DNA of 64,000 bases, taken from Tritrichomonas musculus (Eukaryota; Parabasalia; Tritrichomonadida; Tritrichomonadidae). Shown here piece after piece: positions 1 to 10,636 of the stretch. Position 1 is the first letter of the stretch. Every line of letters starts with the position of its first letter. The notes under the pieces were generated by a model, which was not told the origin of the DNA, made no database searches, and saw only the letters and a program-made list of their open reading frames with translations. The position numbers were made by a program, and so were the translations under genes. The DNA lies in NCBI GenBank assembly GCA_039105265.1, contig JAPFFF010000007.1, positions 124,001 to 188,000 on the forward strand, read 5' to 3'.

Positions 1-1835
1 AAAATTATCATATTTATTTTTGTTCTGCAATTTGCTTTCTTTAAGTTGTGCTTTGAATGCTGTGTATCCACAATTTGGATATATATCTCTTTCTATTGCT
101 GCAGTGATTCGTTTAATGAAATTATCTTTAACGTTCTTAATATCTTCTGGCGATGCTTCTTTAATTCCTTCTGCATTTCGTTTCAACCTGTTATATCCTT
201 CTTGCTTACTTACATCAACATTGAAACCAACACCAAAGACAACATAATCAATGTAATGCATTAATTCAGTAAATTGTTTACCCCAATTACTTGGTTCAGC
301 CTTTAGTTCTCCTGATGTAATATCAATAGCTTTATCAATAATCTTCTCAACATATGATTGAACATTCTTTCCTAATACTGAAACATATTCTTTATTGTTC
401 TGTTGTTTCCAATATGACCATTGTTCATATGTTAATATCTTTCCATTGAACTTATTGTCTTGAATTAGTTCTTTGAAAGGAGCATCAAAGAGATAAGCAA
501 ATAACATATTTGATACAGCAAGGTAATTGATGAGTTTCTTCAAAGGAGATAATACAAAGAATTGTTCGTCATTCCAATACACTTTCCAGACTTTAGAAAA
601 GATTGATGACCAATAAGAATTTGGTGTAATACGTTTGCTGACTCTTGCTTTTCCCAGACCCATAGGACCGTAATAATTTTCTAGCTCTTGCATTTCTTTT
701 CCCTTTGTTAATTTGTATTGACCAGCATCCCAATCAATTTTCTTGATATCTTTATCAAATAATGATTGAATCCATTTATTGAACGGCATTTCTTTTCTTT
801 CTTGTTTTGTTTTAATAACAGATTTCCAAACTTTCTTGTAAGGAGAAGCAAATACAAGCTTGTATCCGTTAATGATTGAAGGATTACCGTTCCTATCAAT
901 TAAAATAACATCATCAACTTTATCACCGTTCAAGTCTGTTATTGAGTTTCCTAACGGGTCTTTGGCATTTTCTGGTAATAAACGATATCTTGGTTTACCG
1001 TCTTTATCAACTGAATTCTTACAGTATTCAATAGCTGTATCACGACAAGCTGCATTCGGAATGTATTTGATTCTGAAGTTTCCGTTAATAATCATATCAA
1101 TAAATTTATCTCTGTAATAGGATATATTACCACCGACACGAGGTATTTCAAGCTTGTCAAATGAATCCTTTAATGTTGAGTTAACATGTGGCATATCTTT
1201 ATTATCACGTCGTCCACGAGTATTCTTTGTAGGTTGCCTTGCATTTCTTATTAATTCATCAAGTTGTTCATCTTCTGCTTTGTTATCTTCTGCATATCCT
1301 TTGTATTTCCTTGCAAAAGGTGATTTAATTTCTTGTGCTTCTTCTTCATTATCAACATATTTGTATGGTTGTTTTGCAGGTGTTCTTGTATATCTGTATG
1401 CTTCGGTTGCTGCTTCATTATCATCATGCCAATCATCTAATTCATCATCATATAATGATTGAAGAGGTCCGTTATTATTGTTGTTGTCGTCTGCCATTTT
1501 ATTAGTTGAAAAATTATTTTTATTGTGTTCCTTTGATGGTTCAATAAAAGAATCAGATAAATCATCGTTTTTCAATATTAATGACTCAGAATCTGATTCG
1601 CTTAATGTTATATTAAGTAATGAATCTTCACTGTCTTTAGGCAATTGTATTGTCGAGTCATTTTCATCAGAATCACTCGGAGTTATGCGTTTTCTTCTTG
1701 GTGTTCTTCGTTTATTGCTGTCAGGTGTTGGTTCATGTATGCTTGTTCTCTTTCTTCTTCCTTTGGTGGTTTGTGGTGTTTGACTCTTTCTCGGTGGTTT
1801 GATGGGTGATGAACGAAAACCATCAGAACTATAAT
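1..1835 (-). CDS. Maverick protein with DxNGD loop, runs off left edge
   Basis: The minus strand is open with coding-like composition from about 1,835 to the window edge; an ATG at 1,497 gives at least 499 codons and the C-terminus is not in the window. The region upstream of that ATG is rich in Ser, Asp and basic residues. After a disordered acidic N-terminus there is a stretch with DLNGDKVDDVILIDRNGNP, which looks like a calcium-binding DxNGDxxxD loop, then a region rich in Trp, Tyr and Lys. I do not recognise the family. Its size and position beside the fibre-like gene suggest a structural or virion-associated protein of the element, but this is inference only. Part of the fossil element; I make no claim on whether it is intact. 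Confidence 0.6.
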
Positions 1836-2252
1836 TCAAATCATCGTTGACAACAATATTGAAGTAATTGATAATTGTATCAAGGCTTTTTTATCTGTTG
1901 TGTACTCTCTTAAACTAAGGAATTGATTGCCTTTACTTTTAATACCTGTATTGATTTTGTTCATCAATGAAACAAATCGACGAAACTTGACTTTCATTTC
2001 ACGAATCTTTCCCACACTTCTTCCTGTATACTCATTGTTTTGTATTTGATACAACAAATTAATTAAATCATTGGGGTGTTCTAGTTTATATGTACTGAGA
2101 AATGTGTTGTTAAAATAATCTATCGGGTCCTCTAGTTCATAATCATCATCATCAGGTTTAGATACCTCACTGTCAAATATAGTTTCATCATCAATATTAC
2201 TCAAATCTAATTCAAAGCTATCAGATGAATTATTTTTGTCTTGTTTTGACAT
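1836..2252 (-). CDS. Acidic Maverick protein, 138 codons
   Basis: Starts at an ATG only about 20 bases from the divergent start of the fibre-like gene at 2,275, so the two probably share a short promoter region. The first 45 residues are rich in Asp, Glu and Ser (for example KPDDDDYELEDPIDYF); the rest is more basic and helical (GKIREMKVKFRRFVSLMNKI). No known domain is recognised. It lies directly upstream of the other minus-strand coding stretch of the element. Function unknown; an association with the structural module is a guess from location. Confidence 0.55.
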   Translation of the reverse strand: MSKQDKNNSSDSFELDLSNIDDETIFDSEVSKPDDDDYELEDPIDYFNNTFLSTYKLEHPNDLINLLYQIQNNEYTGRSVGKIREMKVKFRRFVSLMNKINTGIKSKGNQFLSLREYTTDKKALIQLSITSILLSTMI

Positions 2253-2274
2253 TGTTTAGTTTCTAATAAATTGA

Positions 2275-5094
2275 ATGTTTACGATTGAGCAGAGCGGGCA
2301 CATAACAAAAACAAATACCATTGACGGATTGATTAACGAATACATTAAAAGATATGTCGATAATTATGTTATCAAAGGTGATTCATCGAACGGAAACGTA
2401 GGAGGTTCAAACGGTAATGGAATCACAGAGGAACAATTGAATGAAGCTGTTAACGGATTGCGTGATTATGTTATCAACAATTACGCTTTATCAACTGATA
2501 TACCTGATGACTTGATTAATGAAGAATCATTGACGACAAAAATAAATGAATCATTAAAAGGATATGCATTGAAGAGTGATATACCTGAACCAATTGATTT
2601 GACACCGTATTATACTAGTGCACAAGCTGATGAGAAGTTTGTTGATGAGGATGAATTGGCTTATGAATTAGATAAGTATGAAACGAAAACAGTCGCTGAA
2701 GGTAAATATGCATTGAAAACAGATATACCAGAGATACTCAAAAATAATGAGTTGCAATTGAACCCAAAAGAACAATTGCCAGAAGAAGTTTACCAGAAAT
2801 TGATGGCTGATGATGTTAAACCATTATCAGCCCAAGTATCAATGTGTTTAACAAATATGGTAGCTAATGAAGCTCTTCAGGCGGCTTTGGATTCTTGTGC
2901 CGAACGATATGTTCCAAAAGAAGACCTCCCAGAGATTATTGAGGGTCAAACAACAATTCAATTCGAAATCGTCAATAATACAATTCCTGATTTAGATTAC
3001 GACAAATATCATAAAATGATTGAGCAATATGGGTTGGATATTGTCTCATCAAACAATTTCTATACAGGTCATTATGTTCACGTAGATTATTCGTACAATA
3101 ACGATGATGATGAACAACCCTCTCAGATAATGCGGATGGAAGGAAGTGATTCAAGTCTTTGGTTTTTGTATGATTGTCATGAATTAATAAATCCAGGAAC
3201 TGGTGAATCACCAGAAGTTTTATCGTGTTCAATTACCAAAAATATCGAACCAACAGACAGAAACGCGTTTTCTTCAAGATATATGTCGAACACTTATGCT
3301 TTGAAGACGGATATACCTAAACCTGTTGACTTGACACCGTATTATACTAGTGCACAAGCTGATGAGAAGTTTGTTGATGAGGATGAATTAGCTTATGAAT
3401 TAAATAAGTATGCATTGAAAACAGAAATCCCAACAATTCCAACAGATTTGGTTAATGAATCTGCATTGAGTACTGCATTATATGGCACTGAATTGAATAT
3501 TGAATATCCATCAAACTTATATGACGGTGCATATATTACACCTAAGCTACCAAATGCTGAAGTTCATTTGATATTTGATGTTAATTGGGGAGATAATCAA
3601 GATGATGATATAATGCATATTGATGTAATATTTAAACCAAATGGTTCTACTAGCACTTATGACAGCATGGACAGGTATGATAGCACTGGCAAACGCATTG
3701 ATAGAATAATATGGCGTCATGATGATGGACAAATTGTATATTTATCGGCAAGTGCATCACATAGCAGTAATCCAATAGCATATAATTTCATTAGAGCACA
3801 AATCGAATCACCATTCATTAAAACCGCAAATGTTGCTGATGAAAGTCCAGAACGATTCACAATTCAATGTACACAGAATGATAGTGGTTGTGTAGTCCCA
3901 GATGATTATATCAGAAGGGTATTAACAACCAAAAATATTATCGTGAAGTTCAAACGAAATGCTGATGATGCATCATTTGAAGAAGCTGAATACGAATATT
4001 CTGGACGAAAAAGTGGAAATATCATATACAAATCAGCCAGTGGTGAGTCAAGTGAATCAATAGATATTCGTGTAGCTACACGTATTGTTTCATTGAGAAC
4101 TGCGGATGATACACTGACCAATATTTATGACGCGTCTATCACATTAATCAGCAACCAACCTGTGAGCGATGATATGATTTCATCTGTGAAATATGTAAAT
4201 GATAACTTTGTATTGAAGTCAAATGTTTTAACAGAAGAACAACTAATAAAAAAATGTGCAATTGATTGTGGTCCATTTACGGAGGGTGGTGAGATATCAA
4301 TTCATTATCTAAAAATTATAAATAACGCAATTAAACTGGAATACATAGTTGGTAATTATGCAGAAAGAAATGAAATAAGAATATTATTCTATGATACAGC
4401 TGCAAATCCCCATAACATAGTAATATTATTATATCAAAGAACTATATATTTTGATAATTTCAAATATTCAGCGTATTATGAAGAAATTCTTGATTTATCA
4501 TCAGGAAGACCACTTACATATAGTGTCCCAATGGCTGAATATAATTGGACAACTACTCAAGAATTATTAGATGCTAGACAAATATATTCAAGACAAATCA
4601 TGGTACCAGCATATTTATCAAAATTCAAGGCTGCTATTTACGGTACGCAATCAAACACAACAATCACACATTACTCACCGATTGAATCATCAATGAACTC
4701 TGTTAGTGATTTCGTTGTTGGTTCTCCTGTGTATATGACAGGTAAGGTTTACAAACATGTTGGTGATGAATGGAAACCATCAACAGCTGATGATACAACT
4801 GATTGTATTTGTAGTGTCAAGACATCAGGAACATGGAAAGAATATGTCGGTATATGTGTGAGAATCGATGACAAAAATAAATGTATCACATTCGCAAGTC
4901 ATGGTGATTATCTTCTGAAAGTTAATGATTCATCATGTTATGGTATTGGTGATGAGGTGTTTATCGATAATGAAGACAATAAGCTGAAAGTTCTTTCAGG
5001 AGAGACAGCGATAACATCAAAAATAAAACGCATGACTGTTGGAATCATTACGAGCATCATTGATGAAAGAACATTAGCTGTATTCAAAGAGTAA
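2275..5094 (+). CDS. Fibre-like repeat protein of the Maverick
   Basis: 939 codons from ATG. Seen: the N-terminal half carries short modules of the form YALKTDIP...DLTPYYTSAQADEKF...DEDELAYEL, two of them nearly identical (about residues 110-140 and 350-385), and further xYALKxDIP units at about residues 80, 148 and 342. Such 'Y-x-T-x-x-x-A-D-x-K-F/Y' shaft repeats are typical of phage and virus tail-fibre or receptor-binding trimers. The C-terminal ~130 residues (VVGSPVYMTGKVYKH... GDYLLKVNDSSCYGIGDEV) form a beta-rich, likely globular or capsid-anchoring domain. Inference: a trimeric spike or fibre of the element's particle. The gene looks whole. It diverges from the minus-strand gene at 2,252 and converges with the KilA-N gene, leaving 35 bases between them. 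Confidence 0.7.
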   Translation: MFTIEQSGHITKTNTIDGLINEYIKRYVDNYVIKGDSSNGNVGGSNGNGITEEQLNEAVNGLRDYVINNYALSTDIPDDLINEESLTTKINESLKGYALKSDIPEPIDLTPYYTSAQADEKFVDEDELAYELDKYETKTVAEGKYALKTDIPEILKNNELQLNPKEQLPEEVYQKLMADDVKPLSAQVSMCLTNMVANEALQAALDSCAERYVPKEDLPEIIEGQTTIQFEIVNNTIPDLDYDKYHKMIEQYGLDIVSSNNFYTGHYVHVDYSYNNDDDEQPSQIMRMEGSDSSLWFLYDCHELINPGTGESPEVLSCSITKNIEPTDRNAFSSRYMSNTYALKTDIPKPVDLTPYYTSAQADEKFVDEDELAYELNKYALKTEIPTIPTDLVNESALSTALYGTELNIEYPSNLYDGAYITPKLPNAEVHLIFDVNWGDNQDDDIMHIDVIFKPNGSTSTYDSMDRYDSTGKRIDRIIWRHDDGQIVYLSASASHSSNPIAYNFIRAQIESPFIKTANVADESPERFTIQCTQNDSGCVVPDDYIRRVLTTKNIIVKFKRNADDASFEEAEYEYSGRKSGNIIYKSASGESSESIDIRVATRIVSLRTADDTLTNIYDASITLISNQPVSDDMISSVKYVNDNFVLKSNVLTEEQLIKKCAIDCGPFTEGGEISIHYLKIINNAIKLEYIVGNYAERNEIRILFYDTAANPHNIVILLYQRTIYFDNFKYSAYYEEILDLSSGRPLTYSVPMAEYNWTTTQELLDARQIYSRQIMVPAYLSKFKAAIYGTQSNTTITHYSPIESSMNSVSDFVVGSPVYMTGKVYKHVGDEWKPSTADDTTDCICSVKTSGTWKEYVGICVRIDDKNKCITFASHGDYLLKVNDSSCYGIGDEVFIDNEDNKLKVLSGETAITSKIKRMTVGIITSIIDERTLAVFKE

Positions 5095-5129
5095 ATCAAT
5101 TGATTGATTTTCATTTTATTTTTATTCAT

Positions 5130-5894
5130 TCATGATTGAAATTGATTGAAGTATTCATCGATGAGTGTGTGTAATTGTTCCAGCCGTTCATTCTTTATTA
5201 TAATGTTGCAACCATTGATGGTATAATCATTACGAGGGAAGTTGTTCTTGACAATATCTTTAATGTCTTCGTTTGGTGTCATTGCAATTGGCAAATCATT
5301 TTTGAAATAGAATCTTTCATTATCATTGTTATGAGTTGATACAGCTCTGAATGTTCGTTTGTTTCTTCTCACTAAATGAAGAATTGTATTTTCAGCATCA
5401 TTAGATTCTTTCCAAATCAAGTATTTATAATTGTATTCTTTGTTAGATGGTACGAGTCGTGGTTTCTTTTGATGCAATTCTTCAACCAATTGTTGTCGTT
5501 CATGTTCAAAATGTGAATCAAGAAGCTTCATGATATATATTGAATAACGAGGTGAAGCCCACATAGCAACATGATTGACAAGCAATCGATGAACATAAAA
5601 GCCTCTTATTCCATTTGGTAAATCATCTCGTTTTTCATATAATTTTTCGAGTGGGAGATTTTCCCCAGTCGATAATTCATCAATAATATCAATTGTAGAT
5701 TGGTTTCTGAACCAGTCTTTACATAATTTATTTGATTGACAAGCTGTTATGATTGATTGCATTTGATACATATCATCTTGTTTTGAATGAATGATTCTCA
5801 AACGTTGATTGTATTGAATATATTCATAATCATTATTGATTGGTTGAGTTGTGGCGTTTGTGTTTGTGGCTGTGTTTGTTGTGTTGCTGCTCAT
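5130..5894 (-). CDS. KilA-N domain protein
   Basis: 254 codons. Seen: residues 97-127 read RGFYVHRLLVNHVAMWASPR followed by YSIYIMKLLD, the core signature of the KilA-N DNA-binding fold (G-x-Y-V-H-x-x-L-x-N-H-x-A-x-W-x-S-x-x-Y). The following helix (HFEHERQQLVEELHQKK) looks like a coiled coil, and a C-terminal domain of about 100 residues (KYLIWKESNDAENTILHLVRRNKR) resembles the C-terminal module found with KilA-N in large DNA viruses. KilA-N proteins are common in viruses and Mavericks and probably bind DNA, as regulators or in genome handling. The gene ends 35 bases from the fibre-like gene (tail to tail) and its start lies 108 bases downstream of the polymerase stop. Looks whole. Confidence 0.85.
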   Translation of the reverse strand: MSSNTTNTATNTNATTQPINNDYEYIQYNQRLRIIHSKQDDMYQMQSIITACQSNKLCKDWFRNQSTIDIIDELSTGENLPLEKLYEKRDDLPNGIRGFYVHRLLVNHVAMWASPRYSIYIMKLLDSHFEHERQQLVEELHQKKPRLVPSNKEYNYKYLIWKESNDAENTILHLVRRNKRTFRAVSTHNNDNERFYFKNDLPIAMTPNEDIKDIVKNNFPRNDYTINGCNIIIKNERLEQLHTLIDEYFNQFQS

Positions 5895-6002
5895 TGTTTG
5901 AATTGCTGATAAAAAATTGATTTAAAAATAAATCAAATCAAAAATAAATGATTTTCATTATTGATTTTTCGAGAGGCATTTTTCTGCTTCTCGCCAATTC
6001 GT

Positions 6003-9000
6003 TTAATGATTCTCAATGAAATAATCCATTGCAGTGAAACCATTAACATAAGGACAACAACAATGATTTGATAATACCAACATTTTTGAATGTGCTGCTG
6101 TTAAAGCATTTTTGATGACCGTTATCTTGCTCATTTTATTGTTATTTGATTGAAGGTTTATGTTCTTTCCTTTCATTATTGTTTGTCTGTCAATGATATC
6201 TTTATAATCACTTGATTTGATGTTGTTCTTCTTCAATGATATACCTTTGAGTTTTAATGAAATTGTTTTGTCATCTGACCAAATCGTATAACACTTAGCA
6301 CATAAAGCAACTTGATTTGCTCCAAACTTCTCAACACAACAACCGAGTATCTTTTTCTCATCATATACATCATTGATTGCGATATTTGGCATAAAGCTAT
6401 AAATGTGTTTATCATAAAATGATTTGTCTTTGATGACGTAATCAAACAACTGGTCAATCGGTTTATTCATATCACCAGCGATTGACATGTACAGACTATC
6501 TGTATCGACCGAGTTGAAATGAATCTTATTCATGTCAATGCATTTGTAAAGAAAGTCATAAAGGAAAGTCAAATACCAGTATTTTGCATTGTCTAATGTC
6601 CAAAATGATTCCTGAAGACATGTATTACATTTGAATGAATGAGGTTGTGATTGTATCAAATAACAATCATTTGACAATTTACAACCATTGCGATATGTAT
6701 CGGAGGCAATCAATTGAAAGGCTTTATTTTTATCAACAATTCTGACTTTATTAAAGTTCTCTGAATTCATACCGTCATAACCGTAAGAACCGTTCATGCT
6801 AATCTTGTAAAACTTTTCATTGCCTTTTGTCTTTCTTGACAATATATCTTGACGCTTCTTCATAAACTCACAAACAAATTGATTGAATCCGTCATGAGCT
6901 TCATATAAACTTAAGCTCTTAATGTCATCAACAATAAGTCCGTGGTCGATTAAAAACCATAAAAGGTAATTCGAGAACGTCATAAACGTACCACATGTAT
7001 CAAGCAACATTGTCAGCTTTCTTGTTTCTTTATCTGCTGAATTCAGTTTATTGTCTTTCATGTATTTGTACATATAGCTTCCAATCGTTTGTTCATCATT
7101 CATTATATTGATATTTCTAAACACAGGAGGAAAGTTAATCAAATCATTGATTTTATTCTTTGGACATCTCAATTTGACTTCAGCTTTGAATATAAACTCA
7201 GGGTTTGCATCAAATCGCTTCTTTGATTGAATGATATTCATTGCAGAATTAAATACCTTTTCATTCTTGTTTCCATCTTCATCATAAACATCAAAGCGTT
7301 TTATAAATGAACCAGGCATGTACATGATTCCTCCGTGATAAGGATTAAATGAATGTTTTACTGAACTGAATGATGAAGGATACAATGAATTGAAATCAAT
7401 ACCAGCAACGTGTGAGACTATGTTTGAAGTGTCATAGCTGATGATTCTGTCATTAACGGCATCATATTTGAGTTTATTGATTAATGTTTGACCTCTGATG
7501 TTCACTCGATGAAGTACATTCGATAATCCTCCCGTTATGTTCTCTCTCAAGTTGTAGTATTCTTTTTCATCAGTTATGAGTGTGGGAAGGTGATGGAGCT
7601 TGCAGAATTTCTTCAATTGTATTTTGGTTCTTGTTATCTTGTCATCATCTCTTTGTCTCAAACGATTACATTCAGCACAAGCCAACAAACTGTTATCAAT
7701 CTGATGTCCTTTGTTGTTATCTATTCGGTCAAGTGTTAGTTTGTTGGTATGAGTGAAGTGTTCACCACATAAATGACATTTACCTGTTTCATTTGATTCA
7801 TACAATTTCATGAAAGCATCAAAATCCTTTTCACCAACACATTTTGATATATCGCGTTGATTTTGATTGGATTGGTTATGTTTCATGTCTTGTTTTCGAT
7901 AGTTATCACATTTATTTGACCACCATTTCATTGTTGGTTTAAATGTATTTGATTTATTGATGATTTCATAGTCGTTTTTAGGAATGAAATCTTTATAAGC
8001 GAGAGCATATTTGATACATGATGCGTTCTTTGACAATGAAAGATTGTTAATCAAATCAACTTTATATTCAGCATTCATTTGAATAAGGTTGTCAATAGGT
8101 TTAATCATCATTTCAACATCATTGTCATTGTATGATAATAAGTAATCCCAACGTGTTTCAAACCTCTTTGAATCAATCAAATACTCCTCATAATCAGCTT
8201 TCGTTAATGGATTCTTTTGATTGAGATAACTGTAGAAGTCTTCATATTTGAACGGTTCACTCTTTGACAACACTTCATTATAATTATCACTGTTGATTGC
8301 TTCATAAGGAAAGACACCTTTCGAACTGTTAGTGATACCACCAAAATCAATTCCAAACTGTTTGAGCGTTCCTCCAGCAACAAATGCTTGTGCGTCAATG
8401 AATCGTAATCGAATAGGATACTTTGATGATTTCAATATGAATTGTTTCAGTGATGTAGCTGTTCCAATCATTCCGCTATCGATAGACCAATGATTTTTGA
8501 TCAGTTGCTCTTTAAATAAGTTTGAATCAAATCGTGATGAGTTAAAACCGAACACTGTTATTGTTTTCAATGATGTATCTATTTTATTGAGTTCTTCTTC
8601 CGATTTATCTTTAATAAAGCTCTTCAAATGATTCAATTTATCAACATACACATCACATCCAACAACGAACAACCAGTCAATCCATTTGGCAATGAATTCA
8701 TTTGTTCGTATATCAAAGTTCTTTGTTATCAAACCTTTATCAAGTTTCACACATGATGAAACACTCAAAGGAATCAATCGAGAATTGATAACTGATTTAT
8801 CACTGACTTTCTTTTCAATCTTTTGTTCCATTGTTTCAAAATCATAAGTGATATAATGAATTGTTGGCTTCCATTCAAGTTCATATGAAAGACAATACAA
8901 ATAAACAGGATTGTTTAAAATGTGTGGACAATATGGTAAAGCTTCTCGTGAAGGAATGAAATCCTTTTTGAATTTACCATCACATTTATCTACATGTCTG

Positions 9001-10541
9001 TTGAATCTGTCAATATTGTGATTTCCTTTGTGAATGTATGAACCACAATGAGGACAAATATGAATATTTGTTAATGCTTCAGCATTGATGATGTACATGA
9101 TGTGAAGTATCTTATCCTTTGAATACAAGAGAGCTGAAAACGTTTTGCTTGATTCGTCTATGTTATGCCATTGGTCTTGAATATCATAAATATGTTTCTC
9201 TTTGTCATATTCATAGATGTTGACATTGATGTTATGATTCTTCGCTGATTCTTTCATTTCTTCAATCGTGATACCTTTGAACGAGTTGATGATTTGATTT
9301 GCTTCTTTTGTAGGTTTAGTTGAATAAGTTATTCCGTGGTCTTCACATAATATTTTCTTTGCTGCTTTGGTTCTGTTAGCTGTATTATATTTTGTTTTCT
9401 TTTCATCTTTGTTTTGATTTGTTAGTTCAGGAAACAAACAACAAGCAAGAAATCGATACCAACACAAATAATCATCAACATTATCAATAATGATATATTT
9501 ATTTTTGCCAAACAATTCTGAAACCTCATCAATCTTTCCTGTTATCTTAACGACTCGTGAAATTGTAAACGAAACAGACCAAACAATACACAATTTGATG
9601 TTTGAAGCAGTGGTTTCATATTCATGAATCTTTGATTCAATATACAGTTTAACTTTATCAATATCTTTATTATCTCTAACAATTATCGGAATTGATGATT
9701 TATAGTTTTTCCATTTGATTTCACTTGCTTCATATGTATATCTTTCGTTTTCATTCTTGGGCGGTATCTCAAATATGCCTGTCAATTGAAAATATATTTT
9801 GAACAGTTTCACTTCTTGTTTAAATACTGTTTCAGTCAAATATTCATTGATGTCTTCAATTGATGATACACCGTTTTTGTAATATATTTTTATTGGTTCT
9901 TTGCTGTCTTCATCTAATCGTTCAACCTTTTCACTATCGTTTGGGAACTGGTCAATAAAATGACTGCATGCTTCAACTGCTTCATCAAAGTTCTCAGGTT
10001 CATTGATTATGAAATATGTATCATGTTTTGAATGAACACCTTTATAGCCAAACTTTTTGAGATATTCAATTAATTCAGCATTTTCATTGTTAAATCGAAT
10101 GTCTTCATATCGTTGTGGCTGTTTGTTTGTCTTTGGTGGTAATGGTCTCAATAATATATTTTCAGATTTAATTAATTGAAGGGCTTTGTTGAGTGCATCA
10201 TGAGCTATTTTAATATTGTCCTCGATTTGTTTTTGTTCATCATCTTGTTCTTCTTCTTCAAATTGTTCCTCTTCCTCCTCTTCTTCTTGTTCTTCTGCTT
10301 CTTTCTTCATTCTATTGACGAAATCTAATATTGATATGTCATCTATTCTATTACCTTCATGTTCTCTAAAACCGTATGAATTCAGATAGTTTTCTAAGAT
10401 TGATTTGAAGTGTTTAACATCATAATCACTAGGTTTAGATGTTGATAAGCGAGGTTTTAATTGAAGTTCATTATTGATATACCTGATTTGTTCAATAACA
10501 AATGATTTGGTATCTTTTTGATAGTAATAACGAGAACTCAT
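6003..10541 (-). CDS. Protein-primed family B DNA polymerase with HNH insert
   Basis: 1,512 codons. Domains in order: acidic linker (about 80-105); an OTU-like or Polinton N-terminal region with CWYRFLACCLFPEL (about 358-372); a Cys2/His-Cys zinc motif CPHCGSYI...HVDKC (about 497-521); 3'-5' exonuclease motifs YDFET (about 566), FGFNSSRFDSNLF (about 671) and YNDNDVEMM (about 807); a CxxC...LDRIDN...N...CxxC HNH-type zinc domain (about 918-967); polymerase motif A DFNSLYPSS (about 1,048), motif B KISMNGSYGYDG (about 1,245) and motif C DTDSLY (about 1,345). All catalytic aspartates are present. This is the replicative enzyme of the Maverick. The HNH module between exonuclease and palm is unusual relative to textbook members. 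Looks whole. Confidence 0.95.
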   Translation of the reverse strand: MSSRYYYQKDTKSFVIEQIRYINNELQLKPRLSTSKPSDYDVKHFKSILENYLNSYGFREHEGNRIDDISILDFVNRMKKEAEEQEEEEEEEQFEEEEQDDEQKQIEDNIKIAHDALNKALQLIKSENILLRPLPPKTNKQPQRYEDIRFNNENAELIEYLKKFGYKGVHSKHDTYFIINEPENFDEAVEACSHFIDQFPNDSEKVERLDEDSKEPIKIYYKNGVSSIEDINEYLTETVFKQEVKLFKIYFQLTGIFEIPPKNENERYTYEASEIKWKNYKSSIPIIVRDNKDIDKVKLYIESKIHEYETTASNIKLCIVWSVSFTISRVVKITGKIDEVSELFGKNKYIIIDNVDDYLCWYRFLACCLFPELTNQNKDEKKTKYNTANRTKAAKKILCEDHGITYSTKPTKEANQIINSFKGITIEEMKESAKNHNINVNIYEYDKEKHIYDIQDQWHNIDESSKTFSALLYSKDKILHIMYIINAEALTNIHICPHCGSYIHKGNHNIDRFNRHVDKCDGKFKKDFIPSREALPYCPHILNNPVYLYCLSYELEWKPTIHYITYDFETMEQKIEKKVSDKSVINSRLIPLSVSSCVKLDKGLITKNFDIRTNEFIAKWIDWLFVVGCDVYVDKLNHLKSFIKDKSEEELNKIDTSLKTITVFGFNSSRFDSNLFKEQLIKNHWSIDSGMIGTATSLKQFILKSSKYPIRLRFIDAQAFVAGGTLKQFGIDFGGITNSSKGVFPYEAINSDNYNEVLSKSEPFKYEDFYSYLNQKNPLTKADYEEYLIDSKRFETRWDYLLSYNDNDVEMMIKPIDNLIQMNAEYKVDLINNLSLSKNASCIKYALAYKDFIPKNDYEIINKSNTFKPTMKWWSNKCDNYRKQDMKHNQSNQNQRDISKCVGEKDFDAFMKLYESNETGKCHLCGEHFTHTNKLTLDRIDNNKGHQIDNSLLACAECNRLRQRDDDKITRTKIQLKKFCKLHHLPTLITDEKEYYNLRENITGGLSNVLHRVNIRGQTLINKLKYDAVNDRIISYDTSNIVSHVAGIDFNSLYPSSFSSVKHSFNPYHGGIMYMPGSFIKRFDVYDEDGNKNEKVFNSAMNIIQSKKRFDANPEFIFKAEVKLRCPKNKINDLINFPPVFRNINIMNDEQTIGSYMYKYMKDNKLNSADKETRKLTMLLDTCGTFMTFSNYLLWFLIDHGLIVDDIKSLSLYEAHDGFNQFVCEFMKKRQDILSRKTKGNEKFYKISMNGSYGYDGMNSENFNKVRIVDKNKAFQLIASDTYRNGCKLSNDCYLIQSQPHSFKCNTCLQESFWTLDNAKYWYLTFLYDFLYKCIDMNKIHFNSVDTDSLYMSIAGDMNKPIDQLFDYVIKDKSFYDKHIYSFMPNIAINDVYDEKKILGCCVEKFGANQVALCAKCYTIWSDDKTISLKLKGISLKKNNIKSSDYKDIIDRQTIMKGKNINLQSNNNKMSKITVIKNALTAAHSKMLVLSNHCCCPYVNGFTAMDYFIENH

Positions 10542-10636
10542 TTATGATATAATTAAAAAATCAAATTATTTGAATTTTGAAAAAATGTTAAATCAAAAAA
10601 TAAAAAAAATAATTAGAGTTTTTTTATTTCATTGAA

